From Methanocatella intestini (GTDB lineage Archaea > Methanobacteriota > Methanobacteria > Methanobacteriales > Methanobacteriaceae), in assembly GCF_002252585.1 (NCBI RefSeq), contig NZ_NQLD01000014.1: DNA of 64,000 nt. The stretch is one strand, 5' to 3'. This document shows positions 1 through 8,817 of the stretch, piece by piece (the stretch's first letter is position 1; each line of letters begins with the position of its first letter). Below the pieces are notes generated by a model. It worked only from the letters and a program-made list of their open reading frames with translations. It was not told the origin of the DNA and did no database searches. Both the position numbers and the translations under genes were made by a program.

Positions 1-1594
1 TGTTTCAAACAACATTACCGTATTGCCTGTCTTAACTACAAGTGATTTAACAAAATACTTCGGAATTCCTGCTTCATTAAATTCAAAATTAGTTGATGGA
101 CAAGGTAATCCACTAGCTAATCAAAGTGTAACCTATAATATCAATGGAGTATTTTACAATAAAACTACTGATGCAAATGGAATAGCTAAATTAAATATTA
201 GCTTAAATTCTGGAGAATATATTGCAACCATTACATACAAATCAGCTTTTGCAAGTGCTAAAGTTAGTGTTTTAAATACCAGAACAGTTGCAGAAAATGC
301 TACAAACAGTGAAATTCAAAATATTATAAATTCTATTGATAAAGAAGGTGCTGTTAAATTCTTAGGTAAAGTTTACAATAATATTTCATTGGATATCTCA
401 AAAAGCATTATTCTTACAAGTGATGTTAACACTACATTAAATGGAAAATTAAATAGCTGTGTTTTAAACATTAAAGCAGATGATGTTTTGGTTAAAAACT
501 TAAATATTAATGGAAACAATGGGTCTGGAATTGTAGTCAATAATGCTAAAAATACAGTCATTGAAAATAATAACATTAACAACTTATTAAACCAAAGCAA
601 TATGGACAACTATAATTTTGGTAAAACATTACTGCCGGGAAAAGGTATTGCACTTTTAAACTCCAAAAACACTACTGTTGAAAACAACAATATCCAATAT
701 TATTACAATGGAATTTACTTAAACGGTGCCAAATACACATCTATCCAAAAGAACACAATAACTAAAAACAATTTCGGTGTTGAATTTGACAAAGATGCTT
801 CAAACACATTAATTAATGACAATAACATTATTGAAAATATCGGATTCAATACAATGGTAATGATTGAAGGTCCTTACGGATACGGAATAAGTATGAGGCA
901 TTCCGGAGTAAATGTAACTGTAACCAACAATAGAATCAATAACAACTATATGGGAGTATTTATTGATGCTAAAAACTGCAGTGGCATTGTAATTACAAGT
1001 AACGAAATTTCAAACAGCACTATTGAAGGTTTAACTGTAAATGAAAACTATACCTATGCTCCGGGAGCTGTTCTTATTGTAGAAAACAATGCTATTTACA
1101 ATAATGCTAAAGGCCCAAGTCAGATAATTCTTGGAGAAGTCAGTGCTAATCCTAATGGAATTTACGGACCTGGTGAATGGAACGATACATTAAAATTACA
1201 GTTAGGGCCTAACTGGTATGGAACAAACAAATACACAACCTGGGGACTAAATCAGACAGGTCCCGGAACAATTTGTCCGAGAATTCATACTACTTTAATC
1301 CCATACAACATAACCTGTATTTCTCCAGGAAAATACGAAGTAACTTTCTATAATAATAGTAGTATAGCTAGCAAACTTCCTGATTTAACAACATACTTTG
1401 TATTAAACTACAACACCGATAAAGAAGAAGTGGTAGAAGTTGTTGCACACCAAGGAAAAGCTACATTTGAGTTTTCAGCTAAAAATTACAATGAAACAAA
1501 CAACATTATAGAAGGATTTTCAGTATTTGATCCAAATAGGCCAAAATCAGTAATATACACATATAATGTGCCGGAAAGTGAAATTCCAAAATAG
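1..1594 (+). CDS. Adhesin-like surface protein, C-terminal part (5' truncated by window edge)
   Basis: The frame is open from base 2, so the gene begins upstream of the window; the TTG at 23 is not a real start. The first ~75 residues form an Ig-like module of the type that recurs in the two giant adhesins further on (motif NINGVFYNKTTDANGIA). It is followed by about 250 residues of short Asn-rich repeats (for example NTVIENNNI) typical of a NosD/pectate-lyase right-handed beta-helix, then a C-terminal domain with a conserved-looking Gly/Pro/Trp segment around residues 360-420. No C-terminal membrane anchor or sorting motif is visible. Methanobrevibacter encodes many such adhesin-like proteins, thought to act at the cell surface; the ligand is unknown. 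A hairpin terminator follows directly. Confidence 0.85.
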   Translation, partial: VSNNITVLPVLTTSDLTKYFGIPASLNSKLVDGQGNPLANQSVTYNINGVFYNKTTDANGIAKLNISLNSGEYIATITYKSAFASAKVSVLNTRTVAENATNSEIQNIINSIDKEGAVKFLGKVYNNISLDISKSIILTSDVNTTLNGKLNSCVLNIKADDVLVKNLNINGNNGSGIVVNNAKNTVIENNNINNLLNQSNMDNYNFGKTLLPGKGIALLNSKNTTVENNNIQYYYNGIYLNGAKYTSIQKNTITKNNFGVEFDKDASNTLINDNNIIENIGFNTMVMIEGPYGYGISMRHSGVNVTVTNNRINNNYMGVFIDAKNCSGIVITSNEISNSTIEGLTVNENYTYAPGAVLIVENNAIYNNAKGPSQIILGEVSANPNGIYGPGEWNDTLKLQLGPNWYGTNKYTTWGLNQTGPGTICPRIHTTLIPYNITCISPGKYEVTFYNNSSIASKLPDLTTYFVLNYNTDKEEVVEVVAHQGKATFEFSAKNYNETNNIIEGFSVFDPNRPKSVIYTYNVPESEIPK

Positions 1595-1627
1595 ATAGTA
1601 TTTATTTACTATCTAACTTTTTTTATT
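1593..1627 (+). terminator. Intrinsic-type terminator after the first adhesin
   Basis: Arms GATAGTA and TACTATC separated by TTTATT directly follow the stop codon, then a run of T residues. Confidence 0.6.
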
Positions 1628-1660
1628 TAAAAAAATAGTAAGATGCCACAAAATGTGGCT
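1628..1660 (-). terminator. Terminator of the FmdE/ABC operon
   Basis: On the minus strand a GCCACA/TGTGGC hairpin (arms at 1645-1650 and 1654-1659) lies just after the stop of the FmdE gene and is followed by a T-rich tract. It faces the terminator of the convergent adhesin. Confidence 0.6.
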
Positions 1661-1663
1661 TAA

Positions 1664-2242
1664 TTATTCATCATCTTCAATTATTTCATAGTAAGAACCT
1701 TCTGCACATGAAATACAGATAGGTTTTCCGCCTCTTACCAAATGACGTCCGTCAGTTACTTTTTCACCACAGACAGAACACCATGCAGAAGTGTGAGGTT
1801 TGCCCGGCATTTGAGATGGAGTTAATTCTACTTTAACTTTTTCTACATTAAATAATTCTTCAGGAGGAGTGACTCTGAAACGATGAATCATTTCTTCTCT
1901 TGTTTCTTTAGATTTATTTTGTTTATTTGCATCAGCGTCAGATACCCTTAAAGCTTCACCAGTATCCATATTATAGAAAGTTACTGCAAATTTACCATAA
2001 TACATTTGTTTTAATGAACGTTTACCCATGGAACATTTTGTAACAGCCTGAACTGCATCAGCCATACATCTGTCGATTTCTAAAAAGACAATTAAGTTTT
2101 TGTGTCTTTGATTTAATTCCATTCCCATTAAATCTAAACCATACATAGCTAATTTAGTTCCAATAGCTATTCCGCCACAAATTTCTCCGTGGAAATCACC
2201 TGCTTTTGCTAACTGTTCATCATAGTCTTCTTCACTCATCAT
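1664..2242 (-). CDS. fmdE: FmdE-family protein (tungsten/molybdenum formylmethanofuran dehydrogenase subunit E-like)
   Basis: This 192-residue protein has the FmdE N-terminal signature FHGEICGGIAIG with conserved His and Cys (residues ~18-29), then EIDRCMADAVQAVTKCSMGKR (abridged here: Cys ~59 and ~70), and a C-terminal zinc ribbon with two CxxC pairs (CSVC and CISC, residues ~155-180). FmdE co-purifies with or lies near formylmethanofuran dehydrogenase genes, but its exact role is unsettled. Here it is the last gene of an operon with a type II ABC importer, 11 bases after the ATPase gene, which suggests a link with metal uptake or cofactor delivery. The start is preceded by GGTGAT. The family is clear; the function in this setting is inferred. 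Confidence 0.85.
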   Translation of the reverse strand: MMSEEDYDEQLAKAGDFHGEICGGIAIGTKLAMYGLDLMGMELNQRHKNLIVFLEIDRCMADAVQAVTKCSMGKRSLKQMYYGKFAVTFYNMDTGEALRVSDADANKQNKSKETREEMIHRFRVTPPEELFNVEKVKVELTPSQMPGKPHTSAWCSVCGEKVTDGRHLVRGGKPICISCAEGSYYEIIEDDE

Positions 2243-2253
2243 TTTTTATCACC

Positions 2254-3057
2254 TTATAAATCTAATTTTAAGTTTGTTTTCATAGGTACACAAACTTTTC
2301 TATTTTCATCTAATTCAATTAATTTAACATCAATAGAGTAAGCTTCTTTTAAGTTATCTTCAGTTACAACATCTTCAGGAGTTCCAAAATCAATGAATTT
2401 TTTATTTTTCATGATAGCTACTTTAGTAGAGCTTAAAAATGCATGATCCGGAAAATGTGATGACATTATAACAGACAGACCTGATTCAGCCAGCCTGTCA
2501 ATGATTTCCAGAAGCTTAATCTGATTACCAAAATCCAAATGAGATGTCGGTTCATCCAATATTAAAATATCAGGCTGCTGTGTAAGCACTCTGGCTAAAA
2601 ATACCAGCTGTCTTTCACCACCACTGAGATTGGTATATTCCTTATCTTTTAAATCATATATTCCCAATGTTTTTAATGATTTTACAGCTATTTTTTCATC
2701 TTCAGCTTTTGGAGATTGAGCTAAATTAAGATAAGGAGCTCTGCCCATCAGTACAACATCAAAAACTGTAAAGGGAAAAGACGGAATATGCGATTGTGGA
2801 ATATAACCAATATGTTTGGAAATCTGAGAAAAGGATAATGTTTTAATATTTTCACCATTAACTAAAATTTCACCGGAATCAGTATCATGCAATCCATTTA
2901 GACATTTGATTAAAGTTGTTTTTCCTGTTCCGTTCGGTCCAAGAATACATAACACATCTCCTTTTTTTATGGAAAAACTAATATTTTCAAATATTAAATT
3001 ATCCTCATAAGAAAAGGATATATTGTTAACTTCCAGTATTTTATCTTCTACGACCAT
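2254..3057 (-). CDS. ABC importer ATPase, FepC/BtuD/MolC type
   Basis: This 267-residue nucleotide-binding subunit has Walker A GPNGTGKTT (~40-48), the signature LSGGERQ (~144-150) and Walker B ILILDEPTSHLD (~163-174). It would power the type II importer formed with the upstream permease, whose 3' end it overlaps by 10 bases. The family serves iron-siderophores, heme, cobalamin and molybdate/tungstate. Neighbouring fmdE, fdhD and a ModE-like regulator favour Mo or W as the substrate, but the sequence of the ATPase cannot decide this. Confidence 0.9.
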   Translation of the reverse strand: MVVEDKILEVNNISFSYEDNLIFENISFSIKKGDVLCILGPNGTGKTTLIKCLNGLHDTDSGEILVNGENIKTLSFSQISKHIGYIPQSHIPSFPFTVFDVVLMGRAPYLNLAQSPKAEDEKIAVKSLKTLGIYDLKDKEYTNLSGGERQLVFLARVLTQQPDILILDEPTSHLDFGNQIKLLEIIDRLAESGLSVIMSSHFPDHAFLSSTKVAIMKNKKFIDFGTPEDVVTEDNLKEAYSIDVKLIELDENRKVCVPMKTNLKLDL

Positions 3058-4061
3058 TCTGAATACCCCTTTCTAAGTAAATATAAGAATATTGGAACCC
3101 CAATAACTGCTGTTAAAATACCTATAGGTATTTCAATTGAAATTACTGCTCTGGAGATATTATCAATTAAAAGTAAGAAACTGGCTCCCAAACTTAAAGA
3201 AGCAGGAATAAGAATCTTATTGTCCGGACCTACAATCATTCTTGTCATGTGGGGAATAACCAAACCTAACCATCCAATAATTCCACTAACAGAAACTGCT
3301 GCTGAAGTAAGTAAAGTACAAGCAGCAATTACAATTAACCTGGTTCTTGAAGGATTTAAACCTAAAGCCTGTGCCTCTTCATCTCCCATAGACAATAAAT
3401 TAATACGCCATCTAAGCAGCATCAGAATAACCACACCAATAATTATCGGAACTGAAATCATAATTAATTTATCAACAGTAATGGAAGCCAGACTTCCCAT
3501 TAACCAGTATACAATTTCAGGTAATTTGTCATCAGGATCAGCTATGAATTTAACTGCAGAAACTAACGCTCCGAAAAATGCTGAAATAGCTACTCCAGAT
3601 AAAACTAAAACCAGTATTCCGCCGTTTTTATAAGATTTTGAAATTAAATATGTAACTGATACTGAAATTAAACCAAATACAAATGCAAATATTTGAGTTA
3701 CAACATTTAATCCGGAAAGTAAAATAGCCAGTGCCGCTCCAAAACCTGCACCATTAGACACTCCAAGTAAATCAGAAGACACTAATGGGTTTTTAAAGAT
3801 TCCCTGAAATGCGGAACCTGCCATAGCTAATGCTGCCCCTACAACTAATGCTCCAATAATACGGGGGAGCCTTATTTCAAAAACAATTGTTGTAATAGTT
3901 TGAGAAACTTCCAGCTGCGGAAATATAGGGCATAATATGGTTTTAATCACATCAACAGGATCAATCGGATATCTTCCAATTAAAAAAGATGCGAAAAAAA
4001 GAATTATAGGAAGGAACACTAAAAGCACAATGCCTAATATCTCCTTATTTTCCTTATTCAT
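3048..4061 (-). CDS. ABC importer permease, FecCD/BtuC/MolB family
   Basis: A 337-residue hydrophobic protein with about ten membrane segments. It starts with a short cytoplasmic head and a first helix at ~10-28. The family motifs RLPRIIGALVVGAALAMAGS (~64-83) and GFVGLxxPH-like SGIIGWLGLVIPHMTRM (~258-274) are readable. It follows the binding-protein gene after 9 bases and overlaps the ATPase gene, so the three are almost certainly one transcription and functional unit. Substrate is unproven; see the binding protein entry. Confidence 0.9.
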   Translation of the reverse strand: MNKENKEILGIVLLVFLPIILFFASFLIGRYPIDPVDVIKTILCPIFPQLEVSQTITTIVFEIRLPRIIGALVVGAALAMAGSAFQGIFKNPLVSSDLLGVSNGAGFGAALAILLSGLNVVTQIFAFVFGLISVSVTYLISKSYKNGGILVLVLSGVAISAFFGALVSAVKFIADPDDKLPEIVYWLMGSLASITVDKLIMISVPIIIGVVILMLLRWRINLLSMGDEEAQALGLNPSRTRLIVIAACTLLTSAAVSVSGIIGWLGLVIPHMTRMIVGPDNKILIPASLSLGASFLLLIDNISRAVISIEIPIGILTAVIGVPIFLYLLRKGYSEWS

Positions 4062-4070
4062 ATAAATCCC

Positions 4071-5171
4071 TTACAGGTCTGACTCCTTAAGTCCGGAATC
4101 AAGTAATATTTGTTTAGCTTGCTCATCACTTAAATCAAAGTGATAAAATTCACTGTAAAACTCTTGAGTAGTGGAAACCATGTCTATATCCTGATACTGA
4201 TCTGGATAAATACATTTTGCCGTCCATGGAACACCAATAATCATATTTGCTCCAACCGGCCTGTCAAACCATTTAAACGGAGACTGCGGTGATAAATACA
4301 CATCATGATTTTTAACTGCTGTAATACTTGCCCAGTTTGAATCATTATAAACTTTTCCGTAGAAATCAGGGTTTGTAGTGATAATAACATCAGGATTCCA
4401 TTTAATAATTTGTTCCATAGATACCTGAATACCTGCAGTAGTATTTCCCTGAGCTAAAGAATTAGCTACATTTTCCCCACCAACCAGATCAATCAACTGC
4501 CCATGAGTGGAATTGGAAGGATTTGTCTGAAGTCCGTCATTACCCTGAGCATAATATACTGTTTTCTTATCAGTAATCTGGCCGGATTTCTGATGTACCA
4601 TATCCAAATATTTGTCGTTGAAGTCTGTTAATTTCTTAGCATTGTCCTGTGCTCCCAAAACATCTCCAATAAAAGTTATTGACCCGTCAACTTTCTCAAC
4701 ATCGGTAGTGTCATTAACTGCAACAACAGGAATTTCACCAAATTTATCCTGACGTTCCTGAACAGTAGCCAGATCTCCATCTCCACCTTCATCAATAGAT
4801 TCAATAACCATATCCGGTTCAGAAGCTATAAATTCTTCATAACTACCATCCTGTGTTCCATACCATCCTCCAACAACAGGGAGATTTGCATATTGGGACG
4901 GAACATACTTAAGTTCATCATCATTCCACTGGAAATTAACTGCAGTTAACTTCTCCGGAGCAATCATATAAATTACAGTAGTCATTGGAGGGCTGGTAGC
5001 TACAACATTTCCAACAGAAGCAGGTATCTGTACTGTTCTGCCAACCATATCAGTTATATTTTTAGATCCCACTGTTTCCACAGTAGAAGGGGTTAAAAAT
5101 AAGTGAGCAGCAACTCCACATATAACTAAAACAGCTAAAATTAAAATAATAATCTTACTCTTCTTTTCCAT
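4071..5171 (-). CDS. ABC importer substrate-binding protein, BtuF/FepB/MolA-like fold
   Basis: I choose the ATG at 5171 because GTGAT lies 4 bases upstream; an ORF start at 5195 would add eight residues before the signal. Residues ~5-25 are a hydrophobic signal or anchor (IIILILAVLVICGVAAHLF), followed by two alpha/beta lobes of a class III binding protein. The segment PFKWFDRPVGANMIIG near residue ~305 resembles the WFDRP region common in binding proteins of this family encoded near molybdoenzyme genes; this is from memory. Candidate ligands are molybdate/tungstate or an iron complex. It is the first gene of the four-gene operon ending with fmdE. Confidence 0.85.
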   Translation of the reverse strand: MEKKSKIIILILAVLVICGVAAHLFLTPSTVETVGSKNITDMVGRTVQIPASVGNVVATSPPMTTVIYMIAPEKLTAVNFQWNDDELKYVPSQYANLPVVGGWYGTQDGSYEEFIASEPDMVIESIDEGGDGDLATVQERQDKFGEIPVVAVNDTTDVEKVDGSITFIGDVLGAQDNAKKLTDFNDKYLDMVHQKSGQITDKKTVYYAQGNDGLQTNPSNSTHGQLIDLVGGENVANSLAQGNTTAGIQVSMEQIIKWNPDVIITTNPDFYGKVYNDSNWASITAVKNHDVYLSPQSPFKWFDRPVGANMIIGVPWTAKCIYPDQYQDIDMVSTTQEFYSEFYHFDLSDEQAKQILLDSGLKESDL

Positions 5172-5207
5172 AAATATCACTAAACATTTAGTCAAATACT
5201 GATATGA

Positions 5208-5231
5208 ATTTATTTACTTAAATAAATAAAT
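5208..5231. promoter_or_regulatory. Perfect inverted repeat between the ABC operon and fdhD
   Basis: Arms ATTTATTTA (5208-5216) and TAAATAAAT (5223-5231) flank CTTAAA. It sits in the 101-base divergent promoter region, so one bound regulator could control both the importer operon and fdhD. AT-richness makes chance symmetry possible. Confidence 0.35.
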
Positions 5232-5272
5232 AATTTACTGAAAGTCATATTCAAAAATAAAGAAGGAATTAT

Positions 5273-6022
5273 ATGAAACAGATAATGGAAGAAAAAGCCC
5301 AAAATTATAAAAATGGAAAAATAACCGATGTTACAGAAAATGTTGTTAAGGATTCCACCATAACATTAACAATAAATGATAAAATCAAACGCAGCCTGTC
5401 TGCAATTGAAGATTCCCTTAAGGAATTTGCCGTCGGTTATCTATTTAATGAAAATATGGTAAAATCCCTAGAAGACATTGAAACAATTGAAATCAAGGAA
5501 AATCATATTAATGTAGAAATTGATGATAAACTTCTTAAAACAAATGAAACCGTTTTATGTTCCGATTCTTCAGGAGGGTGGAGAAGTAAAATAAACAATA
5601 TTGAACCTGTAACTTCCAATTTTCAGGTAAAATCTGATGAGCTAATTGACAGAATTGAAGAGCTGAAAAATAATGCACAAATCTGGCAGGCAACTGGAGG
5701 AACACATGTGGCAGGAATTGTTTATAAAGGCAATTTCATTGTAAAAGAAGATGTAAGCAGACATGTAGCTGTAGATAAAGTAATCGGATATGGAATATTA
5801 CATGATTATGATTTAAGCAACTGTTATGTAATTTACAGCGGCAGAATGCCTGCAGATATGGTAATAAAAATAGTCAGAGCTGGAATACCTGTACTTGCAT
5901 CAAATGCTGCTCCAGCATATTCAGGATGTGAAACAGCTAAAAAAGGAAATGTAACTCTTGTGGGATTTTTAAGAGGTCAGAGATTTAATGTTTACAATAA
6001 TAAAAATAGAATAATATTTTAG
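5273..6022 (+). CDS. fdhD: Formate dehydrogenase accessory sulfurtransferase FdhD
   Basis: FdhD delivers sulfur to the Mo/W-bis-pterin cofactor of formate dehydrogenase. The 249-residue protein shows the family hallmarks: an EFAVGYLF segment (~46-53), the ATGGTHVAG segment (~141-149), DVSRHVAVDK (~161-170) and SGRMPADMV (~191-199). In many FdhD proteins the mobile loop holds a CxxC pair; here only the first Cys is visible (CSDSSGGW, ~97-104), the second position being Ser. A ribosome binding site AAGGA precedes the ATG. It is divergent from the ABC/fmdE operon and ends in a shared bidirectional terminator with hxlB. Confidence 0.9.
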   Translation: MKQIMEEKAQNYKNGKITDVTENVVKDSTITLTINDKIKRSLSAIEDSLKEFAVGYLFNENMVKSLEDIETIEIKENHINVEIDDKLLKTNETVLCSDSSGGWRSKINNIEPVTSNFQVKSDELIDRIEELKNNAQIWQATGGTHVAGIVYKGNFIVKEDVSRHVAVDKVIGYGILHDYDLSNCYVIYSGRMPADMVIKIVRAGIPVLASNAAPAYSGCETAKKGNVTLVGFLRGQRFNVYNNKNRIIF

Positions 6023-6041
6023 AGTTAAAATTACTCTAAAA
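6017..6041. terminator. Bidirectional terminator between fdhD and hxlB
   Basis: A perfect stem TTTTAGAGT/ACTCTAAAA with a 7-base loop overlaps both stop codons of these convergent genes. Confidence 0.6.
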
Positions 6042-6630
6042 CAGTGTGTCTTGATTTTAAATCACTTTCTGTTTGATGCATTTTTTCCATTAATTCAGAA
6101 ACAATTGCATCTAAAAATACTAATGTAGTTAACTCAAAAGCAGTTCCAAGAGGAGTTAAAGAAGTATAATTTCCGTATATTTGACGTTTCATATAATTTT
6201 GATCATCTACTTCCTTTTTAGTTCTTCCTTTAACAAGCAAATAACCGTCAGCTAACTGACCAAGAGTTGATTCAGGATATGAAGTAACAGCCAATACTTT
6301 AGATCCCCTATTTTTTGCAATCCTTGCTGCAGACACAATAGTATTAGTTTCTCCAGAACCGGAAATAGCTATAATACAGTCATCATCATAAATAGCTGGA
6401 GAAATAGTTTCACCAACAACATAAGAACTAATTCCCAAATGCATTAATCTCATTGCAAAAGCTTTAGCTGCAAGACCTGATCTTCCCGCACCAGTTACAA
6501 AAACATTTTTTGAAGTCATTATAATATCTTCAAATTCATTGATAGCATCTTCATCTAAAAATTCTTCAGCACAAACAATATTATCTAAAATAGCTTTAAT
6601 TGAACTTTTCATCAATTCCATTCTATCCAA
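6031..6630 (-). CDS. hxlB: 6-phospho-3-hexuloisomerase (SIS domain)
   Basis: The enzyme interconverts fructose 6-phosphate and hexulose 6-phosphate. In methanogens without an oxidative pentose phosphate route this runs in the reverse ribulose monophosphate direction to supply ribulose 5-phosphate. The 199-residue protein is one SIS domain with GAGRSGLAAKAFAMRLMHLG (~47-66), ISGSGETNT (~89-97) and the C-terminal TPLGTAFE segment typical of the family. The partner hexulose-6-phosphate synthase (often fused to or near Fae) is not in this window. It is divergent from the ModE-like regulator but probably not part of its Mo/W role. Confidence 0.88.
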   Translation of the reverse strand: MDRMELMKSSIKAILDNIVCAEEFLDEDAINEFEDIIMTSKNVFVTGAGRSGLAAKAFAMRLMHLGISSYVVGETISPAIYDDDCIIAISGSGETNTIVSAARIAKNRGSKVLAVTSYPESTLGQLADGYLLVKGRTKKEVDDQNYMKRQIYGNYTSLTPLGTAFELTTLVFLDAIVSELMEKMHQTESDLKSRHTVLE

Positions 6631-6660
6631 TTCCCAAAATATATTATCAAATCAATATTA

Positions 6661-6692
6661 TTAATTATGATTACAACTTTATATATAATTAA
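6661..6692. promoter_or_regulatory. Inverted repeat upstream of the ModE-like regulator
   Basis: Arms TTAATTAT (6661-6668) and ATAATTAA (6685-6692) are perfect complements and end two bases before the regulator ATG at 6695. A TATA-like tract lies inside. It is a candidate autoregulatory operator; AT-rich chance symmetry cannot be excluded. Confidence 0.3.
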
Positions 6693-6694
6693 TT

Positions 6695-7564
6695 ATGAAA
6701 CTCAAAAGCAAAGGCATCATCAATTTAGACATAAACGGTGAGATTTATGACTATAAATTATATCAAAGCCTGAATTCATTAGCCAAAACAGGGTCTCAGC
6801 GAAAATCAGCTAAAGAATTAAATATATCACATACTGTTTTTAATAGAAGATTGCTTAAAGCTGAAGACAAGTTAGGGGTTAAAATTACTCGAAAACAGGG
6901 AAATGGTACTTTATTAACTCCTGCAGGTAAATCCTTACTTGAAGAGTATAAAAAATACCTGATTCAAATAGATAAAACTTCTGAAATCAATATCTGCGGC
7001 GGCCATATCAGTACGGGGCTTTTGGAAAGTATTGATGCTCCTTTTAATGCCAATATATACAGCAGCAATGATGAAGATGCATTTAAACTAGCTAAAAGAG
7101 GAGTTGTGGATTTATTAACATTAGATGATCCATTAATAGCTTTTGAGAGAGATTTAAATATGGTTCCAATAGCTTATGATTATCTGGTTCTAATATCCGG
7201 TCCAGATTCCAAACCCGTTAAAAGTATTCATGAACTGGAAGGACTGGATTTTGTAAATGTTCAGGGTTCCGCTCAAAGACTGGCCTGGAATACATTAGAA
7301 CATTATGATATCGATTATAACATTAAAACAAAAGTAAATTCACAATTTGATGCATTTAAAATAGTCAGAAATTCTGAAAATTTATATAGTTTTTTAAATG
7401 CCAGTTATTTCAAAGGAAATGACATCTTAAAGTTTGATACAAGACATATCATCAGTTTAATAAAAGTAAATGATGAAAAAGAAGAACTGGACCAATTCAT
7501 AAAATATTTATTAACTGATGGACAAACAGCTATTAAAAATCAGGGATTTATCCCAATGGATTAA
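6695..7564 (+). CDS. LysR/ModE-like transcriptional regulator with PBP-like sensor domain
   Basis: Residues ~18-85 form a LysR/ModE-type winged helix (QSLNSLAKTGSQRKSAKELN abridged, then NRRLLKAEDKLGVKI and LTPAGKSLLEEY). Residues ~95-289 read as a periplasmic-binding-protein-like ligand domain (INICGGHISTGLLES, KRGVVDLLTLDDPL, GPDSKPVKSIHELEG, NQGFIPMD) of the kind linked to molybdate/tungstate regulators in archaea. It therefore could sense molybdate or tungstate and control the nearby importer, fmdE and fdhD. Membrane segments are absent. The ligand is inferred from domain type and neighbourhood only. Confidence 0.75.
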   Translation: MKLKSKGIINLDINGEIYDYKLYQSLNSLAKTGSQRKSAKELNISHTVFNRRLLKAEDKLGVKITRKQGNGTLLTPAGKSLLEEYKKYLIQIDKTSEINICGGHISTGLLESIDAPFNANIYSSNDEDAFKLAKRGVVDLLTLDDPLIAFERDLNMVPIAYDYLVLISGPDSKPVKSIHELEGLDFVNVQGSAQRLAWNTLEHYDIDYNIKTKVNSQFDAFKIVRNSENLYSFLNASYFKGNDILKFDTRHIISLIKVNDEKEELDQFIKYLLTDGQTAIKNQGFIPMD

Positions 7565-7718
7565 AAGTTTTCAAATGCACTAAGGAAATAAAAATTTAAT
7601 TAAACATACAAAAGTTATTTTTGTATTTATACTGAAAAATTTATACCAAATTAACCAAAAATTTTTTAAAAATCATAAAATAAACAATAAATAGACTAAT
7701 AAAAAAGGAGAAAATAAT

Positions 7719-8633
7719 ATGGCAAAAAACAGAGATTTACTATCTATTGGACATTCTGCATTAGATTATATCATTAGAGTACCAGAGTTTCCTAAAGCTA
7801 ATTTTTCAGCACCAATAAACGATATGAAAACATTTAATGGAGGTGCTGCGGCTAATGTTGCACTTGTTGGAGCCAATTTAGGTTTAAAAACATCACTTGT
7901 TTCTGCAGTAGGCGGAGACTTTAAAAAATCCAATTATTATGAAATAATGGAAAGTTTAGATGTAGATACCGATTCATTAATTATAGTTCCTGGAGAAACC
8001 AGCCCTACAGCATTTGTTTTAACTGATGAAAATGATGATCAAATTAGCTATTTCTACTGGGGAGCTGCTAAAGAATTTGCATCAAGTAAAGTACCTAAAA
8101 ATGCAATATCCAATGTACAGGCCGTTCATTTAGCTACTGGTGATCCTCACTTTAACTGGAAATGCAGTGAAGAAGCAAAAAGACAGGAGTTACTTGTTTC
8201 TTTTGACCCTGGTCAGGATCTTGGAATGTACGATACAGATAAATTAAGAGACGTTATTACAAATACTACCATCCTTTTTGGAAACCATTACGAAATTGAA
8301 AGAATACTGGAATCATTAGAAGTGGATTTAGATGGATTAAGAGAAATTGGTCCTAAAATCATTGTAAAAACCTGCGGAGCTAATGGAAGTGAAATCTATT
8401 CAAACAATGATAAAATCAAAGTTGATGCCATTGTTCGTGAAGCTGTAGATCCTACCGGAGCTGGAGATTCCTATAGAGCAGGATTTTTATCAAGATTCCT
8501 AAATGGGGAATCACTTGAACAATCTGCCAAATTTGCATCATCAGTATCTTCTTTTATTGTAGAAGAACAAGGATGTCAAACCAACATGCCTACTTTTGAT
8601 GATGCATTTGACAGAATGAGTGAATTTTATTAA
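7719..8633 (+). CDS. PfkB-family sugar/nucleoside kinase
   Basis: The 304-residue protein has the ribokinase N-terminal signature GGAAANVALVGANLG (~41-55) and the C-terminal catalytic motif DPTGAGDSYRAGF (~245-257) with the catalytic Asp. It resembles the methanogen PfkB proteins of which M. jannaschii MJ0406 is a nucleoside kinase, so nucleoside, ribose or a related sugar is the likely acceptor. The start is preceded by AAAGGAG. It stands alone between the regulator and thiC. Confidence 0.8.
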   Translation: MAKNRDLLSIGHSALDYIIRVPEFPKANFSAPINDMKTFNGGAAANVALVGANLGLKTSLVSAVGGDFKKSNYYEIMESLDVDTDSLIIVPGETSPTAFVLTDENDDQISYFYWGAAKEFASSKVPKNAISNVQAVHLATGDPHFNWKCSEEAKRQELLVSFDPGQDLGMYDTDKLRDVITNTTILFGNHYEIERILESLEVDLDGLREIGPKIIVKTCGANGSEIYSNNDKIKVDAIVREAVDPTGAGDSYRAGFLSRFLNGESLEQSAKFASSVSSFIVEEQGCQTNMPTFDDAFDRMSEFY

Positions 8634-8817
8634 TCACTCTTTTTACTTATTTTTTTAAAATAAACTTTACACATATCAACTTTTTTTGAATTAAACTCAA
8701 TCATATTAATTTAAATACTATTACAGTAAAAGAGAATAGTATCAATCAAAAATGATAAGTTTTTAAAACTTATTTGATAATTTTAAAAATTATTTGACTA
8801 AATTAATGTGATGACCT

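Noticed and set aside
23..60. TTG at 23 as start of the first adhesin
   Set aside because: The frame is open to the window edge and no signal peptide follows the TTG.
8634..8817. TPP riboswitch ahead of thiC
   Set aside because: I looked for the conserved CUGAGA and ACCUGA-type elements and paired arms and saw none; the stretch is AT-rich.
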